From: Ramazzottius varieornatus
Taxonomy: Eukaryota; Tardigrada; Eutardigrada; Parachela; Ramazzottiidae
Direction of reading: 5' to 3'
Length of the DNA: 64,000 nt
NCBI GenBank assembly: GCA_001949185.1
Contig: BDGG01000021.1
Coordinates: forward strand, 299,452-363,451
A program made the position numbers and the translations under genes. Positions 57,994 through 64,000 of the stretch are shown piece after piece. The notes beneath the pieces were generated by a model, which did not search any database, was not told where the DNA came from, and was given only the letters and a program-made list of their open reading frames with translations. How positions within the stretch are numbered: the first letter of the stretch is position 1; every line of letters begins with the position of its first letter.

Positions 57994-60900
57994 ATGAGGC
58001 TCTGTCCGCATGGAGCTGTTTCGCCCGCTGGCGGGCTTTTCCTCATCGTATCAGGTACGGTAGTTTTCAGTCATGCTCAAATCTCTCGATGACATTCTGT
58101 CGAGGTTCGCTACTTATGAAATGGTCACCATAGTGTTATTTAGTGCTAATATGGGTCATGGAAGTGCGAGCAGTTCCTCCACTGCACACGAATTTGGCGG
58201 CAGAAGGTTCGCCTGCCACATTGAGCCATCTGCGACGGATAGCTGGCCAAGAAGCGGCTACAGCCAAGAAAGGGTCGAGCCTGTCGGAAGAAGAATTTGA
58301 GGAGAATAACGATGCGGCCGCGGATGAGTCGACCGACAAGAGTGACTATTTACCACCCACCACCAAGCGTCCTCCTGCAGCACTAACCACTGTGACGTCA
58401 GCAACGGCGCGGAAACAAAAGCTGGCTACTCCTAAGCGCACTGCAACCGCAGCTCCAGACAGCTCGGCAGATGTGACCAGTGAAGACACATCCGGCCCCA
58501 CCATGTACCAACAAAAGCAAGGCGCAAACCAGCCAGGCGAGTTTCTCCTGGTCATAATGCAGGGATGAGCAGTTATGAGGTTTGATTCTGTCCGCTCCGC
58601 TACCGCTTTTATGAGGCAAGAGCGCTTCACTATGACCCGCTATGAGATACATAGGTCCGCTATCCGCTTTGCTACCTACCGCAATAGTAACCTTCCTTGT
58701 GGAAGAAAAAGCATCGATTTTCGGCCGTTTTCATAATCGAAACTGATTAGCAAAATAACGACCTATTCATTTCAAGCTCGAAAAAAGATCACATATCTTG
58801 AAAAGTTTGCTAAAAGTCGGCCTTTACTTGATAAGTACCGACAGGGAACCCAGTTCTTCACCGGCTTAGGCTTAAATTCCGCTATTTCCCGCTATAGACC
58901 ATTATCGCTTCGTTCTGGTTAGTTCTTAGTGTGCCCAGTTCCACTACTCTATTCCCGCGAAAGTTTTGCGCAGTCACGTGTCATGCCCATAAATCAAACC
59001 TACGAACATTTTAGTGTACAATGCATTGATTGCCTGATTGGGGCCCATCGCGTTTTCGAGTGTAGTTTCAGTTCGGTGGAAGACTCTTTCTCGGAAGAAT
59101 AAAGTGTATGCCGATTGATTGACGAGTGTCTTTGATTGAAGACACAGACCTTTTTTTGTCCCTGCCAGGCGTAATTTACGGGCATTTCACGTGACTGCGC
59201 AAAACTTTCGCGGGAATACAGTATATGGGCTGTGGGCAAGGTTCTTCAAAAGTCTGGGGTCATAGCGTAGAGGCACAGCTGATGAAATTTGAGAAGGGCA
59301 AGGGAAGGTTTCGGGTTTTTCTTGAAAATTCTCGGCCTCCACATGGCAAGCCCCGACCCCTACCCTTCGGCTACCCTACCCCCGCCTAAATTTCCTCGAC
59401 TATGCCTCTACGCTGTGACCCCAGACTTCTGAGGAACTTTGCCCAGACTCCATATAGTTTCGTTACATAGCGTAGCGAAGCGGAAGACTGCTCCAAAAAC
59501 GCTACGCCGTTCCAAAACTGCTCATCCCTGTCATACAGCCTCACGCCTGCCGTTGATTATACTACTTTTCCAGATCACATAGGCCGTAGGGAAATTTGTG
59601 CATGATATCCAGCGGTTGTTTTACAGAGCAGACAAATACTGGCCGAACGACGTCAGGTAGTTTGAGTCAAGTAGGCAGTAGAAAAGGCGGTGCTAATCGT
59701 TCGAGCTCCGCCACGAAGACGGCTAGAGGCGCACAAAGTCACAAGCCAAGCAGTACGGAGGAGGAGGAAGTGGCAAGCAGCAGTACAGCCGGTAGTCGTT
59801 TGACAATTCGACTCTTTCTCGCCTGTTTCCGTTCTCAGCCGGAATTTATATCAGCTGGCCTTTGCAGATTTGAGCGCCGCACAAGGAAAGAAAGTTACAA
59901 AAGGCGACAGCAAGACAGTGGGAAAGTCGAGCAATCAGTGTCGAATCGACTATAGTATGCAAGTTCAGAAGGTTGCGGCGCTAGTCAAGTCCTTATTCGC
60001 TGTACGAATCCAGACGGCTATTCCTTTGCGAAGCTCCCAGGGCGGTCGTGATGTCCCACTTGCATCGGCTATCCAGATTTCAGTGGATTGTGTGACATTG
60101 ACCATTCACGGGACCACGTCGCAACGGATCATTAATGAGCGAGCCGCCACATTGACCTGCACTACGGGCAGCTGGGACGTGGAGAATTCGGTGACCAGCG
60201 TTACCGCCGGAAGTTTGCTGGCCTCGTTGTGGGATAACACAGAGACTGCAGACAATGTTGGCACCTGTGACGGAGGAGAAGACGCTGGCTTGGCCTTGAT
60301 GGTTGATGGCCTTTACATCTCACTGCAAGGTTAGTCCTACCTCCTCTATCACCGTATCTTCGTACTACCGCTCGATGTGATTTGTAACGGGCGTATATAC
60401 AGGGGTAACGGCTGCAGCTAAGGTTGTTGACTATTCGGACCAGCTGTTGCTGACCAATGCCCCAGGCACGTGCAAAGCCACATCGTTGCGGATCCCTATC
60501 TACGGTTTGGATGTCTTGTCACTAGCGCCCCCTGATGGTCCGTCTAGCGCCATGAGTTTTTCTGTCTCGGCCCGGAAGCGTCATGACTGCCAGAATGGCT
60601 CCAGCGAGGCGCAGAGCGGCTCAGTTCTCATCATCATCCGAAATCTTGATGATGGTTAGTATTGAAGCTCTAACCTCCTCCTTCCTTATCGCAACTCGTG
60701 CTACTTGAAACGATGTCCGTGTTCTTTTACCAATAGCTTCATGCGATTCCTCCTCCTTCATGTCAAGCGAGAGCGAATCTTCCTCGGAAGTTTCCGATAA
60801 GACTTCGTCTAGCAGCGAAACCTCCCGCGAAAACAGCTCAGGCATTGAGTTGGCCAGTAAGAAAAGACCGTCTAATAGCCGGTCTCAGACTCAGGAGGCT

Positions 60901-62424
60901 AGCCGGAAGGACACGGCGCCATCCACTGGTGGTCGGGTCGTCGCTGCAACAACTGCTTCTTCGGCGCAGAACGAGGAGGAAGAGGGGACCGAAGAAGGCA
61001 AAGTTCAAGCTAGCACAGCAAAAAGTGTTTCCGGTAAGTATTACCTTGACGGACAAACAGTTCGTGAGGGTAATATGCTTTCTGATGGATGAATCCCTTT
61101 GTCGACGTGTACGGGTCGAAGTGCAACCAAATGGCGGGGCTACAAGTTATCGGTCGATCTAACGACGGTTTTGGCAGAATCATTTGGGAATATGCTTTTT
61201 GCAGTGGCGACCGGAAATGCTGACCAACAGACTACGGTTCGCTCTACATCAATCCAGCAGACTACGGCGCGTCGTGCATCATCAGTGAGTAAAAGACCGA
61301 GCTCGACAAACGCTGCTGACGCTAGTGAGGAAGATGAGGGAGCGGACGAATCTGTAAAGATCTCTGCTGGTGCGGGCCTTCTCATTCTTTTAATACGGTG
61401 GCAGCGGTACCAGGCTGTTGGCGAACAGGCGTGAGTGCAAAATGGACCCAAAATCTAATTAACGTATGAACTCTTCGCAGTTACCACTGCGAAGAAGCTA
61501 ACTACACCCGCCCGCACTGAGTCTGTAAACAAAACGTCAAGCTCCGGAAAGGCTAGCTTTAATGACGACGAGGAAGAGGAGGACGAGGACGGAGCTGGTG
61601 CCAGCAAGATTTCTGCAGGTAAGTAATTTAGTCCGGTTGTCATATTCTCTTAGCTGGCTATGAGTTAGCTAAATAGATGATCCTAAAAGTGAAAGTCGGA
61701 GGAATTGGTATCTCTGTGGTGCAACACCCTACAGGTTCGTGATGTTATTGGGCACCTGCAGGTGAAACGATGACAACGAATAATGGCACAACAGTGACTT
61801 CCGGTCGCGGCGCATCGCTGAACGCAACATCCAGTTCGCGACCATCTGTTGTCATCAGCGGAAACGATAGTACTACCTCCGTATCCAGCAATGGTACTTC
61901 CCAGGATCAGAGTGTCTCAGTACCGCAGATTCCTCAAGGTCCACAACTTCCGGGTGCTGGCGGGATAGACTCGTTTGGAGGTAGTCCCATGGACAGTGCC
62001 GCCGGCTACGGCGCGCCTCCTGCAGCATCGAATAGCTATGGACCATCGCCCGCACCAAGCTACAGAGGCGGTGATAGCCAAGGTGCAGGTTCGAGCGGCT
62101 CACGGAGCAATGGAGGCAGCTATGGAGGCGGAAGCGACAGTGGCGGTTACGGTGGTGGAAGTGCTTACGGTAGTGCTTCGACAGGACGAGGTGGAGGAGG
62201 CCTGGGCCTGGCTGGACCCATTGGCCTTCCCGGCATTCTTTCACCGTTCGGGTAAGATCTGTAAAATGTTAGAATACATCCGGCCATAACGAGACCAATA
62301 CTATGGCTTCCCTGGTTACAGATTCGGTGGACTGGGGCTTGGTCTGAGCTGGCTCACACCGTTCCCTCTTTTTTGGGGTGGAATGAATGGCTACTTCGGC
62401 TTCGCCGGTGCCAATGCATATTAG
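57994..62424 (+). CDS. Secreted modular Ser/Thr- and acid-rich protein, family unknown
   Basis: I do not recognise this family. Exon 1 (57994-58054) and exon 2 (58144-58536) together create a signal peptide, GLFLIVSVLIWVMEVRA, from the start MRLCPHG. The next exons are about 59628-59790, 59867-60329, 60402-60654, 60738-61033, 61202-61380, 61482-61620, 61762-62250 and 62323-62424. All introns up to exon 9 are phase 1, so the internal exons are interchangeable modules. Most encode disordered Lys/Thr/Ser stretches with acidic blocks (SLSEEEFEENND, ASEEDEGADES, FNDDEEEEDEDGAGA), several ending SAG. Exons 4-5 encode an ordered, seven-cysteine-scale region (YSMQVQKVAALVKSLF, QISVDCVTLTIHG). The C-terminus is Gly/Ser-rich, ending in LGLGLSWLTPFPLFWGGMNG. 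The acidic, repetitive secreted make-up suggests a matrix or mineral-associated protein; this is inference. Confidence 0.7.
58952..59216. mobile_element. 265-bp MITE with TTCCCGCG ends
   Basis: TTCCCGCGAAAGTTTTGCGC followed by AGTCACGTG (58952-58980) is repeated exactly, inverted, at 59188-59216. TA flanks both ends (58950-58951 and 59217-59218), consistent with a TA target duplication. The exact match over 29 bp suggests a recent insertion. Confidence 0.8.
59233..59444. mobile_element. Second small MITE in the same intron
   Basis: GGGCAAGGTTCTTC and AAGTCTGGGGTCATAGCG, TAGAGGCA (59233-59275) pair inverted with TGCCTCTACGCTGTGACC, CCAGACTT, GAGGAACTTTGCCC (to 59444), about 90% over 43 bp. 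No coding capacity. It starts 15 bp after the preceding element. Confidence 0.65.
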
Positions 62425-62807
62425 CCATCTAAGAAACTGTTCGCGCCACTTGACAGACACAGTATTGGCTGTCCAGTGTACTCGCAGCACGTACCGTCGC
62501 AACTTAATCCTTGGTGCGCTTCTCCTGATACGGTCTCGTTTTTGTCTATCAGAACGCACCAAGGTGATCTCGCATTTGTGAAGGAGAGATTTTTGCCTCG
62601 CATCAAAAACATTTATATATGGAATCCGTCGCTGTTATAAACGAGCCGCGCTGCCTCTGCTGTATGTCGCGGTTCACAAAAGCACCGATAACCGAAGGAG
62701 TAGCTTTTGAAATTCACAACCCTCACCAAAATATATAAAGTATAAACATATAAACTATATCGAAATACGACAGTGCACGATCATTTCCCTCATAGACAGA
62801 TGTCTAG
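62425..62807. other. Convergent 3' region
   Basis: The 3' UTRs of the modular secreted gene and the FAM210 gene. AT-rich around 62725-62765. A duplicated AACGCACCAAGG/CTTGGTGCG pair (62511-62563) forms a weak inverted repeat. No gene is seen. Confidence 0.4.
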
Positions 62808-63916
62808 TCATGAATCAAGAGTCTGCCCCCTAGTCTTCATACCATTCCTCATGGTAGAATATCTGGATTTGGAGCGACGAAAAAGCAATTGTATGCGTTG
62901 TTTCAACGTTAACGGTTTACTGGGACTGGGGCTTGATCTTTTCAACCTACGCTTGGTCCGTATCCTATGACTCTTATCGGTAATGAACCTCCGCATTTGT
63001 GCTGACGTGGGAACCGGCTTAATCAGGTTACGCTTCTTGAGGTAGTTAATGGTCAGTGTGGTAATTCCTAGCGTTGCGGAGTACCGTAATGGACCAGCTA
63101 TCTTGTACATGACGAAAGCTGTGGCCAAATACCCCGCACCTCTGACACTCTCTGGGAGACCAAGCTTTGCGAGAACCGGCGTGGCATCAAAGCCTCTGCA
63201 AAGCAACAAACCCATCAGCCAGTGGACCTGGGGCTCTTCTTGCATCATAAACTTATTACTTTAATATGACACGACGTTACTTACCGCAGAGCTAGCAGGT
63301 AGAAGAGTCCATACCAGCCAACGGATAGCATCCCATGCACTGGTATTAAAACATACCAGTAAGCTTTGTACATGGTTTTGAAGCGCAACCATAGCGATCC
63401 AAGGTGGCTGCTGGATTCCGATGAGGGCGGAGACGTCAGCTTCTTCAGTTGCTGATAAAATTGGTCCGCATCATTTCGTCGTGGATCAAAGGTAACTTTC
63501 CCCGCTCTCATCTGGTTCTGTCCTTCACTGGATGTATTTCCCGTTGTTGCGGTCGGAGAAGGCTTGTTTGGCTGACTCAAGGACGGCGTCTGGCTGTATG
63601 GTCTGACCGCCTGGAAACGCAACAGCTGATCGGAAGCACGGCGGCTTATCTGCAGGCAACCACGACGCGCTCCCTCGTTGCTGACAATGCTCGCCGTGCA
63701 GCCACCGGTCTTCGATAACACAGGACGACATCTGACAGCCCTTTCAAGGTTTGAGCCAAGGTTAGTAGCGAATGACCGTGAATCGCAGCTTCCATCCAAC
63801 GATGGATGCCCAAAAGCTGAGATGACATCGCGCAGTGTCCGCGCTCTCGGCTCACCTTGCCTGCAAACAAGAAACAGTGCATAACGGTAATCCAGTACAG
63901 ACCGAGGTACGCTCAT
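62808..63916 (-). CDS. FAM210-type mitochondrial membrane protein (DUF1279)
   Basis: The C-terminal half carries the DUF1279 core. The helix YKAYWYVLIPVHGMLSVGWY and GLFYLLAL is split by an intron just before RGFDATPVLAKLGLPESVRG, followed by LATAFVMYKIAGPLRYSATL and GITTLTINYLKKRNLIKP. FAM210A and FAM210B sit in the mitochondrial inner membrane. The N-terminal half is Arg/Ser-rich and low in acidic residues, as expected for a targeting peptide. The first Met is at 63916, but a ttgtttgcag acceptor at about 63861 suggests an upstream exon might provide the true start. The tail is strongly basic, ending TRGQTLDS with TGA at 62808-62810. The choice between A and B is not made. Confidence 0.85.
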
Positions 63917-63972
63917 CTTTCATGAATGTTTCAACAATGTCCGTACTCTGTTCGATCGGTGAAGCACGGACA

Positions 63973-64000
63973 AGGGGGTTTGGGGGGTTTTGGGGGGTTT
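63973..64000 (+). repeat. GGGGGTTT-type G-rich repeat at window end
   Basis: Three runs of five or six G separated by TTT(T). They could form a G-quadruplex and resemble the motifs at 14024-14038 and 50305-50331. The repeat is cut by the window edge, so its full structure is unseen. Confidence 0.5.

Larger units (their letters stand above)
58560..59530. mobile_element. hAT-like non-autonomous element with nested MITEs
   Basis: CAGGGATGAGCAGTT (58560-58574) is matched inverted at the far end, AACTGCTCATCCCTG-like (59516-59530). CAGGG termini are typical of hAT transposons. The flanks TCATAATG (58552-58559) and TCATACAG (59531-59538) agree at 6 of 8 positions, fitting a diverged 8-bp target duplication. 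Two smaller inverted-repeat elements lie inside. The unit occupies most of the intron between exons 2 and 3 of the secreted modular gene. Confidence 0.65.

Noticed and set aside
63973-64000. Telomere-like repeat at the window end
   Set aside because: Animal telomeres are TTAGGG; this is GGGGGGTTTT-like and resembles interspersed motifs elsewhere in the window.
1-64000. CRISPR arrays, operons, tRNA or rRNA genes
   Set aside because: None seen; the window is intron-bearing nuclear DNA with no bacterial-style features.

Overview
The window is nuclear DNA from an animal or a very close relative. The protein-coding genes are split by short GT-AG introns, mostly 60-250 bp, and their best family matches are metazoan (syntaxin, fascin, sphingosine kinase, TOPBP1, MGAT1, CNNM, ANKMY1, HMCES, FAM210). 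Compact introns, short intergenic stretches, many MITE-like elements and invertebrate-type proteins suggest an early-branching animal such as a sponge. That placement is inference; no marker in the window proves it.

Layout. 1-713 (+): 3' end of a GRIP-domain golgin. 901-2544 (-): a complete Qa-SNARE syntaxin. 3231-7311: a transposon of about 4.1 kb with very long inverted ends, a nested element and a CGATA-rich tract. 8199-10683 (+): fascin. 11047-13117 (-): sphingosine kinase. 14205-17176 (+): SPB1/FTSJ3 rRNA methyltransferase. 17432-19632 (-): a secreted Met/Gly-rich protein of unknown function. 20539-24417 (-): a short TOPBP1, divergent from 25160-28991 (+): DNA ligase IV. 29594-31203 (+): ZNHIT2. 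31650-32509 (-): NDUFA13. 34292-37251 (+): MGAT1, with an assembly gap in one intron. 37950-39947 (-): ADCK2. 40.6-42.0 kb: transposon debris. 42284-44004 (+): HMCES with two PIP-box motifs. 44724-48793 (-): a CNNM magnesium transporter-like protein. 50555-57073 (+): ANKMY1. 57994-62424 (+): a secreted modular Ser/Thr/acidic protein of unknown family. 62808-63916 (-): a FAM210-type mitochondrial protein.

The genes are mostly unrelated housekeeping and cell-biology functions, with strand alternating almost gene by gene. That creates many divergent, promoter-sharing pairs (SPHK/SPB1, TOPBP1/LIG4, NDUFA13/MGAT1, ADCK2/HMCES, CNNM/ANKMY1) and convergent pairs whose 3' ends lie close together. TOPBP1, LIG4 and HMCES all act in DNA damage responses, and the first two share one promoter region.

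The least explained content is of three kinds. First, several strong single-copy hairpins in introns and just downstream of genes (101-217, 13922-14031, 31209-31334, 33399-33463, 46453-46592), which look like pre-miRNAs or very small MITEs. Second, two secreted proteins of unrecognised family. Third, at least three GC-AG introns, inferred because only they keep the reading frames joined.
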